Shown: one piece after another, positions 47,018-58,237 of the stretch
How positions within the stretch are numbered: the stretch's first letter is position 1
How the letters are laid out: every line of letters starts with the position of its first letter
Source of the DNA: Plasmopara viticola
Taxonomy: Eukaryota > Oomycota > Peronosporomycetes > Peronosporales > Peronosporaceae
Direction of reading: 5' to 3'
Assembly: GCA_001695595.3 (NCBI GenBank)
Contig: MBPM02000048.1
Span: 547,106 to 611,105, forward strand
DNA length: 64,000 bases
Notes under the pieces: model-generated
The model's input: only the letters and a program-made list of their open reading frames with translations
Databases searched by the model: none
Told to the model about the DNA's origin: nothing
Program-made: the position numbers and the translations under genes

Positions 47018-47087
47018 GTTGCGTGAATTTAATAACCTTTTCCTGTTGAGTTGGTGAATGGATGATGGGTACAATTTGTTACTTGAA
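47018..47087 (-). pseudogene. Gene X copy 2: C-terminal tail
   Basis: The minus strand matches 12297-12358 of copy 1 ('gtac.catca', 'ttcaccaa..caacaggaaaag'). It lies directly outside the inverted segment and shows the original minus orientation of this gene copy. The LINE copy at 45856-47005 interrupts it, and the next bases of the flank resume at 45843 and below. Confidence 0.65.
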
Positions 47088-48767
47088 GACCTTCTCATGT
47101 TAGCGTCTGCGTCGCAACGTAGGCAAAATTTCGAGGAGACGGCTGTCGAACGAAGGCTCTTACTGGACGCGGTGACGCGTTTCTACGTGCAATGCACACC
47201 AAAGTCCGTTAGTTTTCGCAGTTGCACAGCATTTGTCGTCAAGCAGCTCGACATTGCGCTCCGCGGACAGCAGCGTCAAGATCACAAGTTGGCGTGGCCC
47301 ATGGTCATGCAGTGGGCGGTCTGTTGTGCCGACTTACTTAGTCAACTGGATCTGCAGCACATGGAGTTGGGTCGACGTAGTCTGTTTGCTTTGATTGCCG
47401 TCTTCAAGCAGCTTCCTGTAGACTCAAAAAGTGGTGACCAGATGGACAAAGTGCTGGAAAACTTGTCTGCATTCTTCGATCTTGCCGCGGTGCCGTCTTC
47501 GTCTCTGACAGAGGACAAGAAGCAAAGAATGTTGGCGAAGACACGCTTTGATGCATTAAACGAAGCAGATCAGATCGCGTTTCTGGCACTTGTTTACCAC
47601 CTTCCACGGTATCCAGTGCCTCTACTGCGTGCAATTGCGAGCTGCTGTAAGAGCCCACGCATCTGTAGTGAGGCCAAGAAATTTCTGGTGGTTTTTTTAT
47701 TCTAGCGTGATCTTGCTCACATGGTAACCTTTCTCGTCAGTATAGCGCTCGCTCCTATGAATAATAATGCCATGCAACAGCGTGAGCACCTAAAGCTTGT
47801 TGATCACGTGTGCCGCACTTTTGCTGCGATGAAAATGGGGCTTTCGCTTCCAAAAATATTGGCGCCAACATTAGCGAAAGCTCAAGCACGTGAGGGAATG
47901 AATGGAATGGAGCTCTACACACTGGCACTGTTGTACCGCACGTGCGTGTCGTCCGCTCTGTCTACGTCCAACAACGAGGTCCAACGCTTGGAAATTCCTT
48001 TGGAGATGGAACAAAATGTAAAGAGGTTGTGTTTCCAAATCATGACTTGTCACACTTCATTGTAATTTTTCGGAGCAGAAAGGAGCGGTAAGCGAATTTT
48101 TGCGAGCAATAGCGGTTTATGGTTGATTTTCGCTTTTCGATATTTATTCTTGACGAATCGATCTTCTTTCCAAACATTTAAGAGAGTTTTCTGGTGGATC
48201 AGGAGCAAGTGATTAATCTGGCTCGCCGATTGCGTGTGCTTTTGGCACTTATACGGACTTTAAGTCGAGGAGGAGCATTCCGACGCCACCACATTCAGGT
48301 CGAGAAGCTGATACTTACAGTGGACCGGCAACACGCCGACCATGCAGCTTCTTCACCAGCTGCGCAGAGACGCAAAGCTTTTTTGCAGTAGGCACTGCAA
48401 GATGGGTAAAGTACTTCGTAAGACGCTCTTCAATAGTTAGTTACATTGCCTCACTACATGTACTTTCGTCTTAGTTTCTATCGCCTTTTCGCGGACCGGA
48501 GTTTGACTTTGTCAGAGCTAACATTCACCGAAACAATGATGATGCTGGCTGCATGGCAACTGGTCCAAAGGGTAATTCTCCCTCTTTTTGGTAAGGTTTC
48601 GGAAAATGGCTGTGCCTAGAGACAACCCAAAGTTACAAACAGCGCGGCAAGACGATCAATTATTTATTTTCTCTCTTTCTTTTTTTCATACAAATGAAAC
48701 GTTTGGATATGCTTTGATGGGTCTTCTACGCCAAAGATTTATACAATGACGTTGAAAATTGTCTAGT
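47088..48767 (+). pseudogene. Gene X copy 2: C-terminal part, inverted in place
   Basis: The plus strand matches about 11590-12290 of copy 1. Long frames remain: 47058-47705 (helical; ..QCTPKSVSF.., YHLPRYPVPLLRAIASCC), 47721-48065 and 48194-48391, separated by frameshifts or short introns. This part reads away from the rest of the gene, which is on the minus strand on both sides (48768-51142 and 47018-47087). Turning it round restores the order seen in copy 1. The protein is leucine-rich and alpha-helical. Integrator-complex-like is a weak guess. Much less decayed than copy 1. Confidence 0.7.
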
Positions 48768-51142
48768 CGTCACGACTTCCATAAGTGGTTTCAGCACATT
48801 CTGCATACTGGCTACAGCACGAAGCTCGGCTATTTCCTGGTATTTGGCGAAAGTTGTGACGACAAAAGAGCACACACGTTGTTCCAGTTCCTTACTCGGT
48901 ACAATATTCTTGTGAGTAGTAGGTACAAAAGCAGGTAGGCTTTAATATACACACGCCAATCTTGCTAAAGCCACATTCATACCGTGCCATTTCGACAGCA
49001 CGTATGAACCATCTGACGCCGCAAGAGAAGCACTGGCACTCGGTATTATGGGAAAATTTTCTGGGGCTAAAAGCTCCTCGCGCAGTTAAATTACAGCTAC
49101 GCAAACCTCATCGTTCTTCATCTCAACACCGTCGCCTTGCAGCCGATCCGTATTGGCAGCGACCACAGCAGTTAAACGCAACAATTTGTTTTATGTGCTC
49201 GACACGGGCGTCAGCAAGAGCATCAAAGTTTCCTTCCAGACGTGCAAGCCAAATCAGGGTCTTTGTTGTCGGCACACAAGCCGATAGGAATTCCTTGAGT
49301 TGGATCGCTACTCATAATAATTTGGCGCACCCCCTTATGTGCCTTACGTGCTGCAAATCGCAGTGCTAAAGCTCAAGAAGGCGCTGAGAGATTCTTACCA
49401 TTCTGCTTGGTCTTGTAGTCTTAACGTCTCGAGACTTCATAGTGTCCGTAGTCTGCAACAACTTGGACGCGTTTCTCATCGTGATTTCTTGCGTCTGCAC
49501 GGCACGATCTTTCTTACGGCATTTAACCCAGCCAAAAATCACAAATTTTGGGTGTTTCGAGGCCTAGTAGATCCATATCTTCTGGTAATACCTTCAATGG
49601 GAGTGCACCTACCATGACACGACGATCATTTGAGCTGACAATTATCCCTATGAATTTGGCTTTTTCGTCAACCACTGGGACATTCATGACACACAGGAAT
49701 CGATTTAGTATTGCATTCCCGCTATTTACTTGTAAACATGTATTGCTTGCTGTTAATATGTCAGCTGTCTACCTACGATTCCCACTTGACTTGTGGACCT
49801 AAGCTAGCCGCTTGTAAACATTGGTCTTCGCGGTTGGTGGCGATATGGTGTCCTTTTTGCTTGCTGACCTATGCTATCAGCTTGCAGGACTTTGCTATCT
49901 ACAGCTGATACGTTAATCCATCCATCTTCAGTGCGCTGATTATACCATCTTCGATGGCTGCCAACAAGGTCTAGCTTTTTGCGTGACGACGTCTTAAAAA
50001 CGTCATCACGACTAAATTGAAATTTTAGCATATTTATTGTCTCACATATTTGATTTGGACATGTAAACTGCCCACGATATTTTAAAGAGGCCATACGAAC
50101 AAAGAGTACCACAATTTCCTTGCGCAAGACTAAATAGCTGGTGCCTATGGATTTGCTCCACCAATGCATACACGCTATACGCGATTTAAGCCACGCTGTA
50201 CCGAGGGTCAAGCCATATTTGGCTAAATTAATAACTCTTTGCTGTTTAAATTATCACAGCTCACACATTTTGCCATGTTGTCCGCAGAAACGTATAAAAC
50301 CGTCATAGTACTGGTACCGACTTGCTTCAATTTGCTTTTAAGAAACAAATTCTACCTATTTTGGTCGACAAAAAATGACTCAACGATGCCTTATCGTTTG
50401 GCGGCCCGCGGATCTTCTCGACGCACCTTGGTCTACCAAGACTTGTAACTTCTTTGAAAATAACCGTACACTTGCGTGTACCACCAGTTCTCCACCACTA
50501 AACTTTCTCCTTCTAAAGCTACCTCTCATGAAACATCACATATCAAGTCTCAAAACTTTTCCAACAGTCTAGCCAAAGCATCTTGTCTTGAAACAACTCA
50601 GGCACAACGTCTACAAGCTCACCAATAGACTTAAGTGCATCTTGTCGTACGTTCACTTGCAAATGCATCAAGCCACTGCACAAGTAGGTGGTAACGAGTG
50701 TGTCAAAAGGAGTCAAGTTGGTGCGAAGAGCCGAGAGAATGGCTTTTCACACCTAAAATGCAGTCTCGCACACAACAGCCTCTTCGTCCTCTAGCGTACG
50801 CAAGAAGCGCTCAAGCAGCACTGATGAGTTGACCCGCATATTATCTGCTGTATTCTGTGTTGCCAATTCTTCGACTCTCTAGAGTGCACGCTAGCGCTCG
50901 TGAGCGTTATAGTGGCCCACCTGCTGTAGCAGTTCGGAGAGCGCCTGATGCTGGTGTGTCAGCTGCGCTGTGTCTACTTTGCTATTTAGTATTGACTGCT
51001 CTAGCAGGTTGATGCGACGCGATGTAATGCCTACTTGTGTGACGTTGGATGTAGGAGCGATGCGGCGGTCTACCTTGCGGTTGGGCTGCTTAATGTCCGC
51101 CGGCTTCTCCTTGGTCCTGGTGGTCGTCGCGGTGCGTGCCAT
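48768..51142 (-). pseudogene. Gene X copy 2: N-terminal and middle part
   Basis: The start ATG is at 51142 (MARTATTTRTKEKPADIK..), equivalent to 10229 in copy 1. The first frame runs to 50891 (LLQQVGHYNAHER) and then breaks. Further matches to copy 1 continue to 48768 (50560-50740 with 10620-10770, 49270-49460 with 10820-10990, 48780-48930 with 11400-11570). A minus frame at 50211-49804 (..RRWYNQRTEDGWINVSAVDS) lies in a middle part absent from copy 1. Multiple stops mean the protein is not made whole. Homology ends exactly where the inverted part begins. Confidence 0.65.
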
Positions 51143-51474
51143 GGCTATCAGCAATGACCGATATCACAGTTCAATATCACTTGCCAGCTGAGTGGATGAA
51201 ACGCAAGTAGGCTTATCTTGCTCATTGGTTAGCAGAGCTAATTCTATTAATGAAAATGTATTGAAGTGTTGGGAGAAAACACCTTGCCTAGTAAATGCAC
51301 CCAATGCAGACAGAAAGAAGCCTTACAGAATGGCAATGCTGATTTCGACGCCGGACTATACGAAAAAGTTTCTTTTAGTCTTTGGAGGTCTCTGCGGTAC
51401 AGGCAAGATGACTACAATGTTATCAAGCTTACTTCGGAAGTGCGCAGTTCGTACCTTGTAAATTGCAGCGCTCT

Positions 51475-51850
51475 TTATGCTTTCTGTTTTGTGCGTTTAA
51501 ATCGCTCGGGTGCACTTGCGCTTCTTGCCTTGTTCATTTGCATAAATGACTGTGTGTTAGTCAGCGTGCCTATGTCAGGGCAGCGTTGTTCTATCATGAT
51601 TTGCTTTAACTTAACATGCACCTGCCTCGCATAATTGCCTTGGTGCAGACCTCTCTCCATGCTTTGGCTTCAATATTGGAAATAAGTGCTCGGCGCACAA
51701 GAATTTCTTGGATAGATTCATTGACAATGTGATAGATGAAATGTAAGTTTCGGTAAAAGGTTTTGAACACTGTTGTCGCTCAACATTCATGGCGGACCTA
51801 AACTTGTAATTTCAGGTGGGATAAAGTGCAATACGTATGGACATGTGGAC
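51475..51850 (-). pseudogene. Recurring gene fragment (block Y), best-preserved copy
   Basis: Two minus-strand frames side by side. One gives ..NESIQEILVRRALISNIEA.KAWREV.TKAIMRGRC. The other (51660-51475) gives ..QIMIEQRCPDIGTLTNTQ.. with a basic C terminus. They overlap across a frameshift near 51610. The first is conserved in 29780-30130. It could be two exons or one broken gene. No domain recognised. Confidence 0.4.
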
Positions 51851-52061
51851 ACCTAAAGAAATTCTTTATCAATAGTAGCACAAAACATTTGTTGAACAAA
51901 TTTCATAACACTTTTATCCAGCAGATTGCCTAGCTACTGTTGTGGTATCTAGAAGTATATCAAAATAGGTTGAAACTGTAATTCGAGGACGGCAGGCATA
52001 CAAATTTCAGACACATAGGGAGCCATCCAGAGTAAGCACCGAAATTCCGCTGTTTTCATAA

Positions 52062-52420
52062 GGGTGTTTTGGTGCAGTGGTTCTACTACCTCTGCTCCAA
52101 GTCGGTATCGAATCCCACCGTGGACGAAAACTGACAGGTGATGCTATTTGGGGGTATTACAATTGGGGAGTCGAAAAATTGATAGCTTGCAATAATTGCC
52201 GAAGGCACGGTCGGGAGGGAGTCGTTACAACACCTAGCCATAAGACGTCGGTATGCGAAGCCCCTAATAAGGGGTAGACAACACCTTGGCGAAGCCCAAT
52301 GCAAATTGGGAGAGACGGTAATACTGGGTGGCGGAAAGCTGCAAGGATCGCTAACTTGATAGTAGTCCCACCGAATTGGTATGTAAGATGTGACGTAGAT
52401 CGCGTTAACCCGTGACCTCA
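52062..52420 (+). mobile_element. Possible tRNA-derived SINE or tRNA-like Pol III promoter
   Basis: tggtgcagtgg at 52070-52080 fits an A box, and ggtatcgaatccc at 52104-52116 fits a B box (GGTTCGANTCC with one inserted base). The gap of 23 bases is short and no full cloverleaf folds by eye, so a normal tRNA gene is unlikely. The following 300 bases have a more balanced composition than the surroundings and could be a SINE body. No second copy is visible in this window. Confidence 0.3.
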
Positions 52421-52850
52421 AACAGGCGCAATTAGCATATCGGCTACGATCACTTCCAGGAGTAAGAAAACCTTAAAAGACGATAGGCCAAAAATGCCAA
52501 ATTATTCGAAGGTGCTAAGGCCGGAATAACGAAAGGTTGAAAGCAAGCTTAAATACAGCACTTTTGTGTTGAGCCACTCTTTTTTTCTAGCAAAGAAGCC
52601 AAGAGGGTCATCCTCTCAGGCAAAATAGGACCCAATTGTGGCGGCTGCTAAAATGGGTCCAGGGTAACGATGAGGGCATAATTAGCAATAATGCTCCGAG
52701 TTAATTTCCATCGTAAAAAGAACGTGCCGAAGCGTTATTTAGCAAAGTCTTGTGGAGTATCAGCTGTAAATTGCTGGTGGAATTCAGTCTGGCTAGCAAC
52801 CCAAGTAATTGCCGCAGTTTGGCACTGGAATGGCCTAGATTTCTGCAGCA
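52421..52850. other. Intergenic, probably LINE 3' flank
   Basis: No gene. It lies downstream of the LINE end on the minus strand, and the element's true 3' terminus may be within it. Confidence 0.3.
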
Positions 52851-53840
52851 TTAGGCTCGATAGAAGTGTTGTATGTGAAGCACTATAACAGCCTTGACTT
52901 GTGCGATAACTTCGATGATGTTGGCTTGAATCTCATGAAAGCGAATATCATTCCTGTGCATCCACAAGCAACGTAAAACCGCTACTCGATGAATGTGAAA
53001 AATCACAAATAAACTATAACCGTAACGTGACTTGGCATGGTCGGTTAATCCAAGTCTAAAAATAGAATTGACTCCCATTCTAGTGGGGCCCGAGAAAAGC
53101 CTCGAAAAGCATCGAGCCATTTAGACCAAACTTAAGTCGCAAAATCGCAAAATCGCAATACCAAAATAAGTTTGAGGCTGTCTCTAGAATTTACACAACC
53201 ATGATGGCAGGTTGAACCTGCAGCAGTAAGATGCTGAAGACGATAACCGAGGAATAAAGCATAGTGCTGGAGCCAATGAAGAAGGTGCGAGTAGACTGGC
53301 AAGACACGTCGACCCAGTTTGTAGTCACGGGCCCAAATAGTCGTATCAGGTCTACCTGAGACGCCGAGTCGAGAAAGGGGGAAATGCTAGTGAATAAAAT
53401 TTCGTTTTTCGAATTCTTGTCACACTTAGCTCGGATATTTTTTAAGTATTTAAAGTCTAGCCGTGATGTGTGGCGTAAAATTTTGGCACTTGACTAGGCC
53501 CTATTGGTTAAGGGTCTAGTGAACGCAGCAGAGAGCCGGCTTTGTCCAAAAAACTGTTGCGTGAAATCGCGCTGGCAAGCCGCCCCGAGCCAAATTGGCT
53601 TGAAAAACGGAAAAGGTTTGTAGCCGTAATAGGAGTTGGGCAAGCCTTGAATAGTTGCGCCGGCCTAAGAATTTCTTGGGTAGCTAGTAATTCTACTAAT
53701 CCCAGTGGCCTTGTAGCTCCGGCTAGAGTTCTACCACAGTTGCAGTAGGTAGTATCCACGTTATCTAGAATGAGCATGGTTAACTTGTCAAATTTGACGT
53801 GAAGCCTTGTAAGTTTTTTCGAAATCGAGTATGCCATGTA

Positions 53841-53845
53841 AGAAG
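53841..53845 (+). repeat. 5-bp target-site duplication, left copy
   Basis: agaag next to the 5' LTR, repeated at 58233-58237. Five bases is the usual copia duplication length. Confidence 0.85.
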
Positions 53846-54051
53846 TGTTAAAGATTGATGTGCTGATCGAAGAAAGGCGGACGTTACTATGACCAGTGAT
53901 TGGTCAATGCGATTGAATGGCTATCGTGCGCGAAAGGAATGAATGGCCAGCAAGAGAGACAGCAAAGAGTAGGACAAGGATGAACGCACAAATACAACTT
54001 ACTGGGTTTATTTTTATTAACTTTCCGATCCCGTGTTTATTTTTATTAACA
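53846..54051 (+). repeat. Copia 5' LTR
   Basis: tgttaaagattg.. to ..tttattaaca; 206 bp. The last 50 bases contain gtttatttttattaac twice. Confidence 0.93.
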
Positions 54052-54066
54052 GGTTATGAGCCCAAG
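54052..54066 (+). promoter_or_regulatory. Primer-binding site, likely half-tRNA-Met type
   Basis: ggttatgagcccaag directly after the LTR. It is not the common TGGTATCAGAGC complement of the tRNA 3' end. It complements a GGGCUCAUAACC sequence like the anticodon stem-loop of tRNA-Met, as in the half-tRNA primers known for Drosophila copia and yeast Ty5. The start codon at 54056 lies inside it. Confidence 0.55.
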
Positions 54067-57000
54067 TAACGACTCCGGTGTCAAGATCGAGCCATTCGAC
54101 GGATCCAACTACGCGTTATGGAGCTACAAGATGAAGATGTCTTTGATGTCCAAGGGATTGTGGGGAGCCGTCTCTAGCGAAGGCGCACCCAATGCGGTCA
54201 AGGAGCAGCAAGCACATGCTGCGATCGCGCTCAACTTGAGTGACTCTCAGCTGATGCACGTGATCGACGCAACGTCAGCGACCGAAGCGTGGGGAAGACT
54301 GGCAAGGTTTCATCACACTCAAGACATGGCGAATCGGCTTTGGCTGAAGGAGAAGTTCGCTTCGTTCAAGTACACGGCGTCGAACATGAGTGGACATGTG
54401 ATGGAGCTTGAAGACCTGGTGATGAAGATGAGAAGTGCAAACTGTGCTCCAAGTGAAGAAGACATATGCGCAGTCATGCTAAGGAGCCTTCCTGCAAGCT
54501 ACGAGAGCTTAGTGCAGGCGTTCCGGATGTCGATCACCAGCTTCGAATTCAGCAGTCTCGTGAGTAAGCTGATTGCTGAAGAAGTGCGCCAGAAGGAGGC
54601 GGCACGAGTAGAGGAAGCAACGGCTCTCTACACAAACAAGCGAAGCGTCAAGCAGCACCCGAAGAAGCAACAAGGACGACGTCCCAAAGGACCGTCGGGG
54701 GTGTGCTACAATTGTGGCAAGGTCGGCCACTATGCTAGAGATTGCCGTTCAAGTCGGATTCCAAGAGAAGCAAACCATGACCAGTCCAACATCGCGTTCA
54801 ATGCCAGTGAGGGCTACGCGAGCAACTGCTGGGTCATGGACAGCGGAGCATCGGCGCATATGTGCAAGGATCGAGGATCCTTCGTGGACTACAAGATAGT
54901 TGAACAGCCGCGCAGTGTTTCAAGCGCGAAGAACGATGTGAAGCTCAAGGTCATCGGCTACGGAACGGTCAAGCTTCGGGTTTGGACCGGGCATGCGTGG
55001 ATCGATGCCACGCTGGAAAATACTCTGCACGTTCAAGAACTGACAAAGAATTTGTTCTCGCTTACGGCTGCAGCAGCACGAGGAATGACGATCGAGATTA
55101 CCCGCGACGAGTGCGTGGTGAAGCGTGGCGGCACACCGGTTGCCACGGGAAGGAAACAGGGTTTCCTGATGTACCTCAACATCGAAGCTGATGCGGAGTG
55201 CCATGTTGCAGAGACAGAAGCAGAGCTATGGCACCGAAGACTGGGTCACGCATCGTATGGCACGGTAAACGCTCTGGTCAAGGATGGAAGAATCAAGGGA
55301 GAAGAGATGAAGATGGACTTTGTATGCGATGTGTGCGCAACATCCAAGCAAGTGCGAAAGTCTTTCAATACAAGTGAGGAAGACGCAGAGCTCAGGGAGG
55401 CTGCGCGTTCCGATGAAGTGGTGTGTTCTGACGTACTCGGGCCAATCACGCCACTCTCAAAGTCCGGCTACAAGTACATTGTCAGCTTCATCATGATGAA
55501 AAACCGGTACACGACGGTCTTCCCGTTGCGGAAGAAGAGCGAAGTAACAAGCGCGTTCACAAGGTTTTACCGAGAGATCAAGACGCTGTCTGGGACAAAG
55601 GTCAAGGTTCTTCGAAGTGACAACGGTGGGGAGTACCGGAACGCGGCGATGGACAACTTTTGCAAGGCAAAGTTTATCAAACAAGAGTTCACGGTACCGT
55701 TCAACCCTGAACAGAACGGTATGGCAGAGCGCATGAACCGGACACTGATCGAGATGACACGCTGCATGATCAAGGACAGTGGACTCGACAAGTCATACTG
55801 GTGTGAAGCTCTCATGACAGCGACAGACATCCGGAACGTGCTTCCAAACGCGTCGAACAAGAGATCAAGTCCATACGAGATGGTGTTTAAGCGGAAACCG
55901 CGTATCGACCACATGCGCGTATTTGGTGCGCAGTGTTACGCGCATGTGGCGAAGGCGGGACGCAAGAAACTGGATGATTCAGGCGTGAAGTGTTTCTTCC
56001 TTGGATATGCAAAGAAACACAAGGCGTATCGACTTCTTGACGCGGACGACGGATCAATCAAGATTTCAAGAAGTGTGACGTTCGCTGAGCATCCCGTCTC
56101 GAAGGTACTGGAGAAGAGAAGAAATGTGATCGTCGACGTGATTGAAGACGAAGAAGGGACGGAGGCACCGTTTGAAGAGGAAGTTTTGAGGACACCACCG
56201 ATGCGAACACGCCAGGAGCCGGGGAACGACGGGCAAGATAACGTGGTCGTTCAAGTTCCAACTCGTGCATCGAGCACACCTGGCCGAGATGGCGAAGAAG
56301 AGTGGATGGTGCGACCTGTTCGGAAGAAGCGTGGTCTGGTGCGCTACGACAAAGAATTCACGAACATACGCCGCGGTGAATTCAATCTGGACGACTTCGA
56401 GGGAGAGTACGACTCTCACCACTGTTTGGTCGCGGAGAGCAGTGGGGAACAAGCTTCCACCTACGAAGAAGTAATGAAGAGCGAATACAAGGATCAGTGG
56501 CTGGAAGCGATGAAGAGCGAGATGAAGTCACTTGAAGATCACAACACATGGAAGCTATTGGACATGTTCACAGCATAAGAAGGCTGTTGGGTGCAAGTGG
56601 GTCTTCCGTATCAAGCGTGATTCGAGTGGCAATATTGTGAAGTTCAAGGCACGCTTAGTCGCAAAGGGGTTTACGCAGCGCCCTGGAATTGACTACAATG
56701 AGACGTTTGCGCCAGTCGCACGCAAAGAGTCGATTAATGCGGTGTTGGCGATCGCAGCGGCTGAAGACTTAGAAGCTGAAAATGTCGACGTTGATACAGC
56801 ATTCCTGTATGGCGAAGTTGAAGAGGAGATTTACATGGACCAGCCAGATGGCTTCGAAGATGAAGAAAATCCGGCAAAGAAGTGCTTACTTCAAAAAGCA
56901 CTTTACGGGACGAAGCAAGCTGCGCGACAGTGGAACAGCAAGCTCACCAAGCATCTGGAGAATCAAGGTTTCAAGGGTACCTCGGCAGACCCATGTGTGT

Positions 57001-57995
57001 TCGTTCGTGTTTCGAGAAACGAGTACAGCATCATCATCATTTACGTGGATGACTTGATGCTGTTCTGCAAAACCATGGATCATATTGAGGACATCAAGAG
57101 TGCGCTGAAGGAAGAGTTCAGCATCAAAGAACTCGGAGAGCTCAAGTATTGCCTGGGGATCGAGATACACCGCAAGCGTGACGACCATGTGATCAAGATA
57201 AACCAACAAGCGTATATCAAGCGACTCGCGGAGAAATTTGGTGTTGATCAATGCAAGGACGTGCACACACCAGCGGACAGTAACTCCAAGTTGTCGAAGT
57301 TGCCCGAAGAGGAAGCGTTTGCGCCGAAGTACCCATATCGCGAACTGGTGGGGGCTTTGATGTACATAGCAACATGTACGCGCCCGGACATAGCATATGC
57401 TGTTGGTGAAGTTGCCAAGTTTTGCGAGCGTTACGGCAAGGCACACTGGGCGGCGGCCAAGCGAATTCTGAAGTACTTGAAGACGACACTAGATATCAGC
57501 ATTGTGTTTGACGGCTCGAGCAAGGGAGAGCTGATTGCGTATGCTGATGCAAACTGGGCAGGAGACCTCGACACGCGACGTTCAACAACAGGGTATGTAT
57601 TCTTCTTGAATGGAAGTGCCGTTTCGTGGAATTCCAAGCGTCAGCCGACGGTCGCAACATCAAGCACGGAAGCAGAGTACATGAGTTTGTACAGTGTAAC
57701 GCAAGAGGCGCTTTGGTTCCGAAGTCTGCTCAAGGACATGAAGTACGGTGTCGATTCGGCAACAACGATTTATCAAGATAATCAAGGTTGCATCGCACTG
57801 GCCAAGAATCCTGTTTATCACTCGCGGACGAAGCACATCGACATCAAGTTTCATTTCCTGCGCGAGAAAGTGGAACGCGAGGAAATCACACTTGAATACA
57901 AGCCGACGGAAGACATGGTCGCGGACGGATTTACGAAGGCACTTGCAAGGGACAAGCACAGCAAGTTTCTTACGGGTCTACGGATGGCAGCGTAG
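54056..57995 (+). pseudogene. Copia Gag-Pol polyprotein, one frameshift
   Basis: The first frame (54056-56578, 840 codons) begins with Gag (IEPFDGSNYALWSYKMK), then a zinc knuckle at 217-230 (CYNCGKVGHYARDC), aspartic protease DSG at 262-264, GAG-pre-integrase (LWHRRLGHASYGTV), and integrase with D459, D522 and E558 (DD35E spacing). It stops early in RT. The second frame, open from 56532 to 57995, continues without a gap from KKAVGCKWVFRIKRD through RT (YVDDLM at 57042-57059) and RNase H (YADANWAGD, STEAEYM). The two differ by one frame near 56570, with a net length of 3n+1. All catalytic residues are present, so this copy is one indel from being complete. No known copia frameshift signal sits here, so mutation or assembly error is the likely cause. 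Confidence 0.9.
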
Positions 57996-58027
57996 GATGC
58001 TCACTTCGCGCGCACATCAAGGGAGAG

Positions 58028-58232
58028 TGTTAAAGATTGATGTGCTGATCGAAGAAAGGCGGACGTTACTATGACCAGTGATTGGTCAATGCGATTGAAT
58101 GGCTATCGTGCGCGAAAGGAATGAATGGCCAGCAAGAGAGACAGCAAAGAGTAGGACAAGGATGAACGCACAAATACAACTTACTGGTTTATTTTTATTA
58201 ACTTTCCGATCCCGTGTTTATTTTTATTAACA
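58028..58232 (+). repeat. Copia 3' LTR
   Basis: 205 bp, identical to the 5' LTR apart from one missing g (actggttt against actgggttt). Confidence 0.93.
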
Positions 58233-58237
58233 AGAAG
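58233..58237 (+). repeat. 5-bp target-site duplication, right copy
   Basis: agaag, as at 53841-53845. Confidence 0.85.

Larger units (their letters stand above)
53846..58232 (+). mobile_element. Nearly complete Ty1/copia retrotransposon
   Basis: A 4387-bp element with 206- and 205-bp LTRs that differ by a single base indel, a 5-bp duplication, a primer-binding site directly after the 5' LTR, and a purine tract (aagggagag) before the 3' LTR. One long coding region holds gag, protease, integrase, RT and RNase H in copia order, with a single frameshift. GC content is clearly above that of the surroundings. It is inserted in the minus-strand LINE. The near-identical LTRs mean a recent insertion. 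Confidence 0.93.

Noticed and set aside
47690..47720. Possible intron end (T-rich tract then tag) in gene X copy 2
   Set aside because: No matching donor at a reasonable distance, and copy 1 is deleted here. A frameshift explains the break as well.
51343..51461. Walker A-like phrase GGLCGTGKMT in a plus-strand frame
   Set aside because: An isolated P-loop-like match in an 89-codon frame with no Walker B or other ATPase motif, and no support in the related sequence at 29.7 kb.
56532..56600. Programmed frameshift between the two copia frames
   Set aside because: No slippery heptamer or stimulatory structure is evident, and the position inside RT is not where copia elements shift. An ordinary indel is more likely.
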